A stretch of DNA of 64,000 nucleotides from Cyanophora paradoxa (Eukaryota; Glaucocystophyceae; Cyanophorales; Cyanophoraceae). Under the pieces are notes generated by a model. It was given only the letters and a program-made list of their open reading frames with translations, made no database searches and was not told where the DNA came from. Positions 35,541-47,100 of this stretch are shown here, piece by piece. Made by a program: the position numbers and the translations under genes. Location of the stretch: assembly GCA_004431415.1 (NCBI GenBank), contig QPMI01000549.1, positions 1-64,000 of the forward strand, given 5' to 3'. Each line of letters opens with the position of its first letter. Position 1 is the first letter of the stretch.

Positions 35541-38500
35541 ATGGCGAGGATTGTGTGTTCTGCGCATGCACCTGTACATGTGCAGGGCATGCGCACACGC
35601 ACACAGTCCAGTGGCAAGGAGGACCAGGTGGAGGACGAGCACCGTGAGAGCCGGGGTGGGGAGGGCGAGGAGAGCGATGAACTCGAGGAGGACGGCGGCC
35701 CGGGCGAGGGAGATCGCGGGGGCGAGGAGGGGGAGGAAGGAGAGGAAGACGAGCCCTCTGACCCGGAGGAGGGAAGCGAGGGCGACCACGAGGACGACGG
35801 AGAGGTGCCGCGCTTCACTTAAGCCGTGAAGCTTTCCTTTGTCAGGGGAGCGTCTTGACATCGCATTCAGGGATCAGAAATATCTTGCGATTGCGTTGAA
35901 TGCCTCAGGTGCGTCCGACCGTATTTTATTTCTATATATACACTCTGGTCATGATTATGTGGGTTCGTCGACATCCTGCCGCGCATATGCGCAGCCCCGA
36001 GCCCCGGCCCTGGGCCTGCGAGTACCGCTGCACGTGCGAGCAGTGCGAGGAGGCGCGCTCTCCGACGGCTGGCGCGGCGGCCGGCTTTTGCGAGCATTTC
36101 GTGGACTTTTTCGAAGACACGGAGGTGCCCGAATGCGGCACCGCAGATGCTGACAGCTGCAGGGCTCGCTGGCAGGTATGCGTTATAGAATTCTTTCGTT
36201 TCAAATTCAGAGCGTAGACCCATCGTTTTGATCACAATATCCGTGGCCGCAGGACGAGCTGGACGAGTGCGTGGCGAAGCGGGGCGAGCAGGGCCTGGCC
36301 TCGGTCACTTACGCCCTCCGGCTTGCAAACCTCTTCTTTGGGTACGACATGAAGTCGGAAGCACGCGCGCTTTACGAGGTGTGTTGAAGCCTTATTTATA
36401 TATTCAATGTCAATTGGATGCCTTTTCATCTCACGATCAAGCGCAGTGCTTTCTTGCGCCCCGTCTTCTGGATCCGGACGAAAGGAGGCGGGGGGAGCTC
36501 CTCGGCGCCGTCTCACCAGACGCTTTAGAAGAGCACGCGCAGCATTACGGTGTTACGCACTTGGCCGCCGGAGATTTTGCCTCCGCCAAACAAGTGTATC
36601 AGGTGCGACAGCGAGCCAACGTCTCCAATTCGTTCAGAATTATTGTAGAGCACAATTTTAACTTTATATCGAGAATCCTAGGGTCTACGTCGATTAATCT
36701 CGACTTCGTCTGCAGGCTGCGCTCGACATTTCCATGCGGCTTGCGAAGGGCCGATATGCCGCCGACATGCTCGGGATTCTATCTAGAATCTGCTTGATGT
36801 TGAAGGAGCCGGAAAACGCTTGGCGATACCTCCAGGTGCGCCTGCTGCAACTATCGTGTGGATTGTAATTTCGCGCTCTATGTTTCGTTGGCTCAGCCGC
36901 TTCTCTACTATAAATAGCAGCTATATATATCTATCGCACTATCTAAATCTCTACTATTGATATTTAATGCACTCATGTACTCGCAGTTGCACCTACAGAG
37001 CGAATGCAATCCAAGAAGAAACCGCTGCCATGAAGAGAAGTTTCTTATCCACATGAGAAATCTGGCTGAACAATACTTGGACGCGGGCCTCCAGCGCGAG
37101 ATGGAACCAATTTTGAAGGCGCGAAGTTTACTCCAGCTAGTGTTCTGTGAATGTGTCCCTCGACAAAACGCGTACGGTTCTCTTACATGTTATTTACGAT
37201 TGCGTACACGCAGCTGTATCTGGAGAGCGCAGAAGGGGCTTGCGAGACGTGTCTGGAAGCCAATGTCTTTGGCGTGGCGCTAAACGCGGTTGGCGTCCTC
37301 GCCATGAATGCAGGCCTCGGTCTGGATAGATCCGAGTCTTATCTGAAGGTTATATAATTACCGAAAATAGACGCTACGTATATACACAGTCTCGCTGACC
37401 ACTTGCAAAACTATCACAGCGCGCACTCGCCGAAACGAAGAAGAGGCTTGGAGGCGAGACGGGTGAAGCACTAGCAGTCGTCCTGTGCAATCTCGGCGTG
37501 ATGTTTCATGGAACACGACGCTATGCAGAGGCTGCTGATGTTCTTCATGTTTGCGATTTCCGTCCTTGTTTTTCTAGCTGTAGATCCGATTAACATCGCC
37601 GATTAATTAATATTTTGCAATTGCAGCGCGCATGCATCGTGCACGAGGCAACTTTCGGACTGGCTCACGAGGGGATGGAACAAGTCCTGAAGAGTCTCTT
37701 TCTGGCACTCTCCAGAATGCGATTCCAAGATCTTGATCAAATGCAATCGCTGCTCGAGTTTTATTTGCAGGTGGGCTGCTCGTTTTCATGTGCACGTGCG
37801 AAATGATCGCGAATTATATGTGTTCATTTAATTAGCTACAGGCGCACGTGTAGCCTTCAGAGGCGCTGACACCACGTGTCAGAAACAGTTGGCTTTCACC
37901 AAGCTGACGGGAAAGGAGCCTCCGCAAGGCCTAGATGGCCTTGAAGTGAGAAACGCGATTGCGATCCATTTCGACCGCTTCAATCGTTTTGCGATCCCGA
38001 TCGCGATTAATTTCTTGTTCAGGCGATGGGGCGCGCATCTCTTGTTCTCTCAGCGCTAGCGGCACCTGCAGCTGCGCGCGCGAGCGAAGGAGGCCGGCTC
38101 TCGGGCAAGCTGGAGGAGCGGCGGAGGAAGCTGGAGGAGGAGAGGCGCGTTGAGGCGGAGCGCCAGAGGGCGCGGCAGGAGGCCGAGCTCGCCGAGCGCG
38201 CCGAGCGCGACGCCGCGGACCGCGTGCGCCTTTTCCAATCCGCGGCGCCTCGGTTCCTTTGATTTATTTCGCCCCTGTGCGATTTCCGTTTGGCGAGCAG
38301 AAGGCGGCAGTAAAGCACATGCGAGAGTCGAACTGGGCCCGAGCCCGCCAGCTGCTGAACGCCCTGCTCAAGGTGCGAACCGGGCGGTCTTTCATTCTAC
38401 TTTGATGCGCACTGCGACCTTCTGACGTCCCGGGCCGTTGTCGCAGCGGTCGCCCGGGGATGTGGAAGCGCGCCTGCTCCGCATCCGTGCGCTCTTCGAT

Positions 38501-41500
38501 GTGATTATTTCACAATTTCCTGGTCGTCCATGTAAGTAATATCGCTCCCCGAGCAGAGTGCATGGCGGGGGCGGGCCAGCTGGAGGCGGCCGCGCGGGAG
38601 GCGGAGGCCTGGGAGCGCGAGCTCGCCGCGGCGGCCTCGAGCTCAAGCTCGGATGCCAGCATCGATCTGCTCGCAAAGTGCGCTGCGGCTGCCTCATGTG
38701 TTTCTATCTATTATAAACTATTCTGTGCTTCTCTAAGGGCTCCGTGTCTTGGAGGGCTAAGATCGAGCGCAGGGTCCGGCAGGAGCTGCGGCGGACGCGG
38801 GCCGCGCTCCAGCTCCAGCAGCGGCGGGAGGCCGAGGCCGAGGCCGATCGCGAGAGAGAGGCGGCGGAGGAGGCGCGCCGCCTCGCCGAGGAGCAGGCGC
38901 GGCGCGACGAGGAGGCCGTGGCCGAGCGGAGGGCGGCGGAGGAGGCCCGCCGCCTCGCGGATCAGGAGCGGCTCGAGCAGGAGCGGCGCGACGGGGTTGA
39001 GAGGCGCGGAAAGGAGGCCGCGAGTCAGGCGGCGGCGGAGGCCGAGCAGCAGAGGCGGGCAGCCGATCACGAGGAGGCCGCGCAGGCGCGACTGCGCGTG
39101 CTTTGCATCCGTGCGTTCTTGTTAATTGCAATGGAATATTAATACTCGTTTTTAATTAACCGAAACCTCACGCCCCGCGGCCGTCCAGAGTGCACGGCGG
39201 GGGCGGGGGCGAGCGACTTGGAGGGCGCCGCGCGGGAGGCCGAGGCCTGGGAGCGTGAGCTCGCAGCCTCGGATGCCGCGACTGATCGCGATCTGCTTGT
39301 GAGGTGCGCCATTTAAATTGCAGAAATTATATATTGCATCGCCGGAGGTCTGAGCCTCAGCTTTAGGGTTCGGCAAGAGCGGCAGAAAGCGGAATCCGAG
39401 CTTTTCCAACATGTAGAGCGGGAGCTCGGGGCTGAGATGAGGGCCGCCGAGGGGGCTCGCCAGCGGGCGGAGGATCCGGAGCAGCGGACGAGGCAGGAAC
39501 TCGGAGTGCGCGAGGAGGAACGATTCCGAGAGGAGGCTGCAAGGCGCGCGTACGCGGCGCAGGCTGCGCAGCGACGAGCTCTCGCGTCCGTGCCCGCCGG
39601 GTGCGCCCAGTTCCGGATCCCACCAAGACGCTTATGCCCTCGGCGTGCGATTAAATCGTGCCCCGGCGCCTGCATTCGCAGCTGGCGATCGTGGCAGGCC
39701 TGCAGGCACTTTGCGCGGGGCTTTTGCGCGTTCGGCGCCCGCTGCCGGTTTGCGGTCCCGCCCCCCGAACTCAGAGCGCGAGCCTCACGCCTAGTCGCCC
39801 CGGCCCGCCTGCGCAGGTTCTCCCACGCGTACGGCTACATGGGCGCGTCTGCGAGCCTGGTGCGGCGCGAGGAGGGCGACAACTCGAGAGGCCGGCTGGA
39901 GGCAGGGTGGCGGCGCGACGAAGAGCAAGCCATACCTTACGGCGACGAAGTCCGAGATCGGTACCTCTGCCAGCACCTCTGCCAGCCTCTCTAGACTGAC
40001 ATCTCTAATCATGGCATTCGGCCCAGCCATGACAGGAGTTGTTCTGATGGTTCTGATGGTCATATGCGTGGCGCGCAGGCTCGGCGGCGGGGCGGCGGCG
40101 CCATCTGACGGCCCCACCCGCGATCGCGAGGCGGGCGAGTGCGCCATCTGCCTCGAGCCGCTGCTCTCCGGCTCTGGCCCCTCCGCCGCCCCCATCCCCT
40201 GCGGCCGTGCGCGGCAGATGTCGCCCGCTCTTTTGCCCTCCATCGGCGCTAACGGCCCGCTTCTGCAGACGAGGGTCAGTTCCACGCGCTGTGCATCGCC
40301 ACGTGGCGGGCGGACCCGATGGGCACCACGTGCCCCGCGTGCCGCGCCCCCTTCGAATTCGCCCCCGCCCTCTCCGCTGCCGCTTCCGCCTCCGCCTCCG
40401 GTCCCAGCGGCCCGCCAGCAGCGGCCTCCGCTTCGCGCGCCCCTCGCCCTGCTTCTGTCCCTCACCCGGCGGCCTGCTGCAGTGTTGAAGTTGACGCTGG
40501 CGCCTCCGCCGCTTCCTCTGCCTCGGCGTCGACGTCTGTTGGCCATGGCCTGGCGGCCGTGGCCGTGCCAGCTGTAGCCGCCGTCGATGCCGTCGCGCCG
40601 GCGCCGCATCTAGGGCTGCCGCCCGGCTTCTCGGCGCCCCCGTCCCTCCCGTGCCCCGCCGCCCCTACCGGGCCAGCCTCGAGCTCAGCGGCGGTTGCCG
40701 CCTCCGACTGCAAGTCTGAGGGGCCCCTCGATGGCCAGCCGCGGACCTCGGAGCTCGGCGGCCCTCCCTTTCCCCTCGAGCTCGCCTACGCTCCGCTCGC
40801 TTCTCATTCGGCCGCCCCGCCGGCCGCCTCGAGCTCCAGCAGCTGCAGGGCGGGGCCTGTAGCTGCACGCACCCCCTTCGAGCCGCCGGCCGCGTCGACG
40901 TCAACGTCGCGCTCGGGGGCCCCATGGCCAGCGCCCTCGAGCTCGAGCTCCCGGCCGCCCCTGCCCCCCGCCTCCTCGAGCTCCTCCCCGCCCGCGCCCG
41001 CCTTCCCGTACCCCGTTTCTCCCTCCGCCCCCCCAGCGTCTCTTCCCTCCCCGGTGCCGCACTCGAGCTCCTTCCCCGCCTACAGTGCAAGTGCTCCGCC
41101 GTACCCCCCCGTGCCTCTTTACTTCTTTGAGAACGCCACCACCCCGCCTGAGGGCGTGATCGGCCCCCTGCTGGATGCCGCGCTCCGCTATTACCCGCTT
41201 CCTCCCCCAGCGACGAGGCCTCTCCCCGCCCCCGCCGCGCCGGGCCCCATAGTGGTGCCTGCTGCGTCCGCCGGCGCCGCTCGAGTTCCACTTTCAGCTC
41301 CCCCTGCGGATGTGGCGCCCGGTGCCTGTGGCGGCCCCGCTCTTGCAGCCGTGTTTGCCGCCCCTGTCTTCCTGGATTCGCCCCCCGGCTACCCCCGGCC
41401 CTCAGCTCCGTCGGCAGCTGTGAACTCGGCACCCCGCCCCACGCGGCCGTACCTGCCCCCCGGAGGCCCGGTCGCCCGTCCCACGCGCCCCTACGACCCG

Positions 41501-41548
41501 TTCAACCGCGGCGCAGGCGGCCCCTCCCGCACCTCCCCGCCACGATAA
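35541..41548 (+). CDS. Gene 2: Cys module - TPR - coiled coil - CCCH - RING-H2 - Pro-rich tail protein
   Basis: The in-frame ATG at 35541 is provisional. An acidic exon ends at 35804 (DHEDDGE) and joins 35871-35908 and 35995-36175 in phase, giving SCDCVECLSPEPRPWACEYR then CTCEQC. TPR-type exons follow at 36.25-37.8 kb (GLASVTYALRLANLFFGYDM; LAVVLCNLGVMFHGTRRYAE), one with a GC-AG donor (after EMEPILK near 37.12 kb). Two coiled-coil blocks flank GAGQLEAAAREAEAWERE. A CCCH zinc finger is assembled across an intron: exon 39698-39747 (ACRHFARGFCAFGARCR) joined to 39817-39961 (FSHAYGYMG), giving C-x7-C-x5-C-x3-H. The RING-H2 follows in 40079-40206 and 40269 onward: ECAICLE, PCGHEGQFHALC, CPACRAPF. 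The tail to the TAA at 41546 is Pro/Ala/Ser-rich and ends in TRPYDPFNRGAG. CCCH fingers usually bind RNA, so an RNA-linked ubiquitin ligase is conceivable; that is inference. Confidence 0.75.
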
Positions 41549-41810
41549 AAAATTGAATTAATGTTCTAGTCGTATGCTATGATGCCATGAACGTCAGAAT
41601 ATAGAATTGTATTCATGGAGTGAACTGTATTTACAAGGAGGACGGCAGCGAGCTTCGTCGCGAGTCGATAATTAGTTACAGAGACACGGGCCAGGGTCGA
41701 TAGAAATCCGGACCGAATCGAAGACGGAATTCGATGAACGACGGAATTGATCATGAGGGACCGGACTTCGACCGGTACCGGATTTCGTAGGGCAGCGCTC
41801 AGCGGGCGGA

Positions 41811-43092
41811 TTAGGAGCACACGGTGTACTCGCTTGGGTCGCTCTCCCCCTCGTTGGGGCTCCCCACGCACTTGCCGTCCTTCACGCAGCCGCCCACGAA
41901 CTTGCCGGCCCCATTCTCCCACTTGCAGCACGGCTCGTCCGGCTGCAGGCGCGGAAATCGCGATATCGATCAGTTTGCTTCTTTTGGAATGATCAGAATC
42001 GGAAGTATATATAAGAGACGGGCGCACCTTGCAGCAGCCGAACTTGTCAGCGTGCGTGCCGGCGCCGTGGCCGCAGCCTGGAGGGCAGCACTTCTGCCCG
42101 CTGTTGCCTGCGAGCGAAATTCGAATGCCCATATGCATCAAAATTGGGGGCAGTTATTATCAGCGCCCAGCAATCCGTGCCCCAAGCAAAGATCCCGGAA
42201 CGTACCGCGGCAGGGTCCGCCGGGCGTGCAGACCTCGTTGTCGTCTCCGCCGCCCTCGTTCTTGCACCTGCGAAAATACGCCTTGAATATTTTACGAACT
42301 TCGATCTTATCTTCGATCTTGGTAGGTTAAATTATAATCAATGCATATGTTTGAAACGCGATCGCAGTCTTTGCGCACTTGCCATTCTTGCAGACTTGGC
42401 CATCGGGGCAGCAGGTCCCCGCAGCACTTGCTCGGCTCGCAGCACTGCCCGTTGCAGCAGATTTTGCCGTCGGCGCAGCAGTCGGAGCCGCAGCACTCCT
42501 GATCTGCATACTCACCAGGGTTTTAATAGTTGTGTGCATGCAGATCAATTTATATTAAAAGCGTGACGCAAGAACCACGCACCGTTATTGCAGCAGGCGT
42601 GCTCGCAGCACTTCGGATGATCTGCGAATGAATCAGAGAGTCAGCTAGCACTGGAATTTGGCTAGTATACGTACTGCGAATGAACATGGCCATAAAATAT
42701 TGATTACAACACACATTTCGGACAGCAGCCGTCGCCATTCCTTCCGAAACCGCTGGGGCAGCAGACCTCTCCGAGCAAGATATCCTCTGCGAATTTGCGT
42801 TCAACTGCGATTAGCCACACGTAGCATCTCCCGCTGAAAGAACGGTATCGATTACCCTTGCGGCAGCAGTGATCGTCCCCCTCCGTGCAGCATTGCTTCA
42901 AGACTATATATATACGCAGGGCAGGCGGGAAGATTGGTTAGCAAGACGGCGATCGAGATAACAATGGATCTGCGAAGCGTGCGCACGGCCACACGCGGTG
43001 CCTCCGCACAGGCCCCCAGTCGCCGAGACCGCGGCGAGAACGGCCAGGGCGGCGGCGGCGAGGAGCAGCTTCTTCGCGACGGTCGAAGGCAT
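41811..43092 (-). CDS. Secreted cysteine-rich protein with paired cysteines
   Basis: ATG at 43092 with a clear signal peptide (MPSTVAKKLLLAAAALAVLA). Small exons follow, rich in CC pairs: LKQCCTEGDDHCCRKG, EVCCPSGFGRNGDGCCPKC, HPKCCEHACCNNG, QECCGSDCCADGKICCNG, CKNEGGGDDNEVCTPGG, GQKCCPPGCGHG and EPCCKWENGAGKFVGGCVKD, ending TVCS at the TAA at 41811. The spaced CC pairs resemble granulin-like or other disulfide-rich modules, but I cannot assign a family. Near 42.42 kb the frame breaks at a GGGG run; with one G fewer the exon would continue into TCCPDGQVCKNGKCAKT, so a one-base error or mutation is likely. It lies between genes 2 and 3 but shows no link to them. Confidence 0.7.
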
Positions 43093-43134
43093 TTCGACTG
43101 CGCGCGAGCGGAACGCGGACCGTCGCTGGTTTAG

Positions 43135-43580
43135 AAAGCGAACGCAGTGAGGTCTTCTAGGCGCTGATTGATATCAGCGAAACTTTTGGATCGGAAAGAG
43201 CTCGAGGGTCGAATTCGAATTTCTAGGTAACCGCCCGCGAAACTTTCGCTCGTCGCGCGAGGAAGCATACTTGTACAATCTAAAATCATGAGCAACATGC
43301 GGGGCGCGCGGGGCGCGCGAAAAACGCGTAAGTGCAAAAGCGCGCGCGCCCAGATCCAAATCCCCGCGCGTCGCTAAGAGTCAGAAAGCGAGTGCAGCTG
43401 CAGAGAGTATCGGAGATAGGATCGAATTTCTAGGTGTCCTTCCGCAGAATTTTCGTTCGTCGCGCGCGAGATACTTAAAAAATCTAGATCTGTGCGAAAC
43501 GCGCGGGGCGCGCAGAGCGCGCGAAAAACGCGAAAGTGCGAAGGCGCGCGCGCCTGGAGGGCCGACGTCGACGCCGGCGC
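43135..43580. repeat. Diverged direct repeat upstream of the cysteine-rich gene
   Basis: Two segments of about 230 bases (near 43135-43370 and 43380-43580) share an order of words: AAAGCGA-GTG/CAG at the start, TCGAATTTCTAGGT, CGTCGCGCG, CGCGGGGCGCGC, GCGCGAAAAACGCG and AGTGC-AA-GCGCGCGCGCC. Both keep open minus-strand frames of similar sequence (around DERKF and RNS). They could be promoter repeats or remnants of a coding duplication. Confidence 0.6.
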
Positions 43581-43984
43581 GCGCGTCACTAGTACTCGCG
43601 CGCCCGCGCGGGCGCATATCGCTAGGACTGACGCTATAGCGATCACAAGCGGGAAGGCGCACCGGCGTGGAGCGAGATTGCCGATGAATTGGATGGAGTG
43701 CGAAGGTAGTTGGAAGGTGAAGCGCTTTTGGTCGCCCTGTTGGACCGAAGCCAAAAAAAGGCTGGAGAGCTTTAAGACGAGAGAGCGGGGATCTGGATCC
43801 GGAGGTGGTGGTATATATGGGTTGGTATAACAAGGGAGGTAAAACGAGCTTCGAGGGAGGACCAAGGCCCTCGCGATCGGCAGGCAGCCTATGATAGATT
43901 GATATGATAATTTGTATGAAGGGCGCCGGCCTTCCTTCGATTACCCCAAGTCCTTCCTTCCCCTCATCGCTTCCGAAGTTCCAT

Positions 43985-44094
43985 GGCCAGTTGACGCCGG
44001 AGTTCCAGCTCTCCCCGGCGGCCCGCAGCGCCGGCGGCAGCGCCAGCGGCCCTTCCGCAGCGCCGGCGGCCCTTCCCGCACTTCCCCAACATGA
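43985..44094 (+). pseudogene. Remnant of a paralog tail (gene 2-like 3' end)
   Basis: Near 44.04-44.09 kb the plus strand reads SAGGPSRTSPT followed by a stop, matching the last residues of gene 2 (GAGGPSRTSPPR, stop). Upstream are only degenerate Ala/Gly/Ser-rich repeats. It lies just beyond the 3' end of gene 3, in opposite orientation. Confidence 0.5.
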
Positions 44095-44162
44095 CGCGCT
44101 TTTGTGAGGGGGAATCGAAAGAAAAATTATCGGAGAGTCCGTATCAATTGGCTACGGAAGGA

Positions 44163-47100
44163 TCACGCCGGGGGCGAGGCTCGGGAAGGGACGACGCCGG
44201 CGCCGCGGTTGAAGGGGTCGTAGGGGCGCGTGGGGCGGGCCGGAGGGCCGCCGGGGGGCAGGTACGGGCGCGTGGGGCGGGGCGCGAAGGACGAGGAGGC
44301 GGCCGCGGGAGCGGGGGGCGGGGCGTGCGGGGGGTGGCCCGACGCGGGAAGGATCCCCGGGGCTCTCCCCTCGCGCGCAGCGGGGGCGTACCTAGGGAGC
44401 ACAGGCGGATACGGCAGCGGGGCGGAGGGACCGGCTGCGGGAGGGCAGGGGTACGGTGCCGGGCCGGCAAGGGGCGGGGCCGGCACAAGGCCGGGAGAGA
44501 GGGGGGGAGGGGAGGGGAAGCCCCGGGGCGGCCCCCCGCGAGGCTCGGCCAGCGGGGCGGGATTCGGAGCGGCGGGAGAAGCCACCGGAGGAAGAGGGGC
44601 GGAAGCGGGGGTAGCCGGCGCCGAGGAAGCCGCCCGAGGGTAGCCGGGGGGCGTCTCCGGATCCGGGAGGGGCCCATATGTATGGCCATACGCGGGAGGC
44701 GGAGGGGGGTACAGCAACGAGGCGGAGGGGCCGGGTGCATAGGGGTACGCTTCCAAGGGCGGCGGAGCAATGGAGACGGGGGGCGCCGACGGGATTGAAG
44801 GGGCCAGCACCTCGAAATTTAATGGGCCCAGCAGGGTGGATGCGACGGGAGGCGTCTCTTGGAAGTTGCCGACCGGAGCAGCGCCCGCAGGAGAGAAGGG
44901 AGCGCGGCACTGCGGGCAGCTGGTGCCCAGCGGGCTCGCCCGCCACGTCGCGATGCAGCGCCCGTGGAAGCGGTCTGCGGCGGCGTCAGTGAGCCTCGGA
45001 GCGGCACAGGGGCGGGGCGGGGCGCACGGCCGCAGGGGAGGCTGGCGGTGGCCGAACGCATGGGGGCAAGGCAGATGGCGCACTCGCCCTCTTCCTGGGT
45101 GGGGCCGCCGGGAGACGGCGCCGCCGATCCGCTAGCGCTGCGAAAGAAATTAGCCCGTACATATGCATAATAATAAAATCACGTAGGGGTAATCCGAGCC
45201 TCGCACCGGGTCTGGCGATCACCGGCCGCGGCCGCAGCAGCGCCTATCTTCCGCCGGCCCTGCTGCTCCTCACGCCGCTGCAGAACCTGCGAGCTAGCGC
45301 TGGCCCGCCGCTCCTCCTCCGCCCTCCGCCTGTCGTCCTCCGCCGCCCGCCGCGCCGCCTCCTCGAGCTCCCGGCGCCGCGCCTCCTCCCGGGGCCGCTC
45401 CTCGAGCCGCTGCTCCTCGGCGGCCGCGAGGCGGCGCGCCTCCTCCTCCGCCAGCGCGGCCTGCGCCTCGGCCTCGGCCTCGCGCTGCTGCTGCTCAAGC
45501 GCGGCCCGCGCCTTCAGCCGCTCTTCCCGCAGCCTGCCGCTGAACCTCAGCCCTCGAAGATAGAGATGTTGCAGCGTGAACGTGCATTAACGGAGCATTA
45601 GTATGACAAGAGAATTCGAAGGAAGGGCGGCGCACTTTGCGCGGAGATCGATGTTGGCATCTGAGCTTGAGGCCGCTGCGGCGAGCTCGCGCTCCCAGGC
45701 CCCCGCCTCCCGCGCGGCCGCCTCCAGCTGGCCCGCCCCCGCCATGCACTCTGCGCGCGGAGCACGATTACTTGAATGGACGCCCAGAAAATCTAGATCC
45801 TAGAGTGAATGGTAACGAAACGCTCACGGATGCGGAGCAGGCGCGCGTCCACATCCCCGGGCGACCGCTGCGAAGACGGTCCGGGACATCAGAAGGTCGA
45901 AGCGCGCATCCAATGGGATATCGCAATTAAGGGCGACGTCGAAATGCGCATCGATATATCAGATTAGACTTAAAGATAGAACTAAAGACCGCGCGGTTCG
46001 CACCTTGAGCAGGGCGTTGAGCAGCTGGCGGGCTCGGGCCCAGTTAGACTCTCGCATGTGCTGGACTGCTGCCTTCTGCTCGCCAAACGAAAATCACTCG
46101 GGGGAAGAATAATAAAGACGAGGCGCCGCGGAAACTGAAACTTGAAAGGGCGCGCACGCGGTCGGCGGCGTCGCGCTCGGCGCGCTCGGCGCTCTCGGCC
46201 TCCCGCCGCGCCCTCTGGCGCTCCGCCTCGGCGCGCCTCTCCTCCTCCAGCTTCCTCCGCCGCTCCTCCAGCTTGGTCGCGAGCCGGCCTTGTTTGCGTT
46301 CACGCGGGAGTGCAGGTGCAGGTGCAGGTGAAAGCGCGAGAGATGCACGCGCCATTGCCTGAACAAGATATAAATCGCAGTGGAGATCGCGAAACAATTG
46401 AAGCGGTCGAAATGGATCGCAATCGCGTTTTGCACCTCATGATCAAGGGCCCCTAGGCCTTCCGCAGGCTCCTTTCCCGTCAGCTTGGTGAATGCAATCT
46501 GTTTCTGAAACGTTGCAATTATATCAGCGTCATTGAAGGCTAAATCTATAGCTAGTTCTATAATCATGTATAGCTCGCGATCATTCGCACACGAGCGCAT
46601 GAAGACGAGCAGCCCACCTGCAAATAGAAATCGATCAGCGATCGATCCGGGACTTGCATTCTAATGAGTGTCAGGAAGAGTTTCGTTAGGTAATGTTCCA
46701 TCCCCTCGTGAGCCAGTCCGAAAGCTGCCTCCCGCATGATGCATGCGCGCTGAGTTGGAATCCGAGGATCGGTAAATCCTTTTTAAGCGACACTAACAAT
46801 GCATGGAAACCGCGCACACGAAGAGAAGCGGCGGCATCTTCGTAGCGCCACGCTCTAATGTACAGCGTGCCGAGATTGTTCAGGATGATTGCAAGCGATT
46901 CGGAGTCCTCTCGATCGGCTCCAGAGCTCCCCTCCGTTTCGGCAAGAGCGCGCTGTTTATTTTACAAGCAATCAGCCAATCAGCAATCAAGAGCGCGCTG
47001 TTCGATTTGCAAGCGACACGGCGATCATGCAATATTAATCATCGCAAGGTTGCTAATAATAATTATATATAAGGAACGGAATAGAAATGCGGTACCTTGA

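Noticed and set aside
35541-35822. Acidic open frame ending PRFT as a complete small gene
   Set aside because: The GAG at 35802-35804 is followed by a GT...CAG intron that joins in phase to the Cys module, and gene 3 has the same arrangement, so it is an exon of gene 2.
35871-36175. SET/SMYD methyltransferase assignment for the paralog family
   Set aside because: Only a CxCxxC pattern resembles post-SET. No NHxC or catalytic Tyr segment of a SET domain was found in the exons.
41811-43092. Toxin call for the cysteine-rich secreted protein
   Set aside because: Signal peptide and CC pairs alone do not indicate a toxin. No known toxin framework was recognised.
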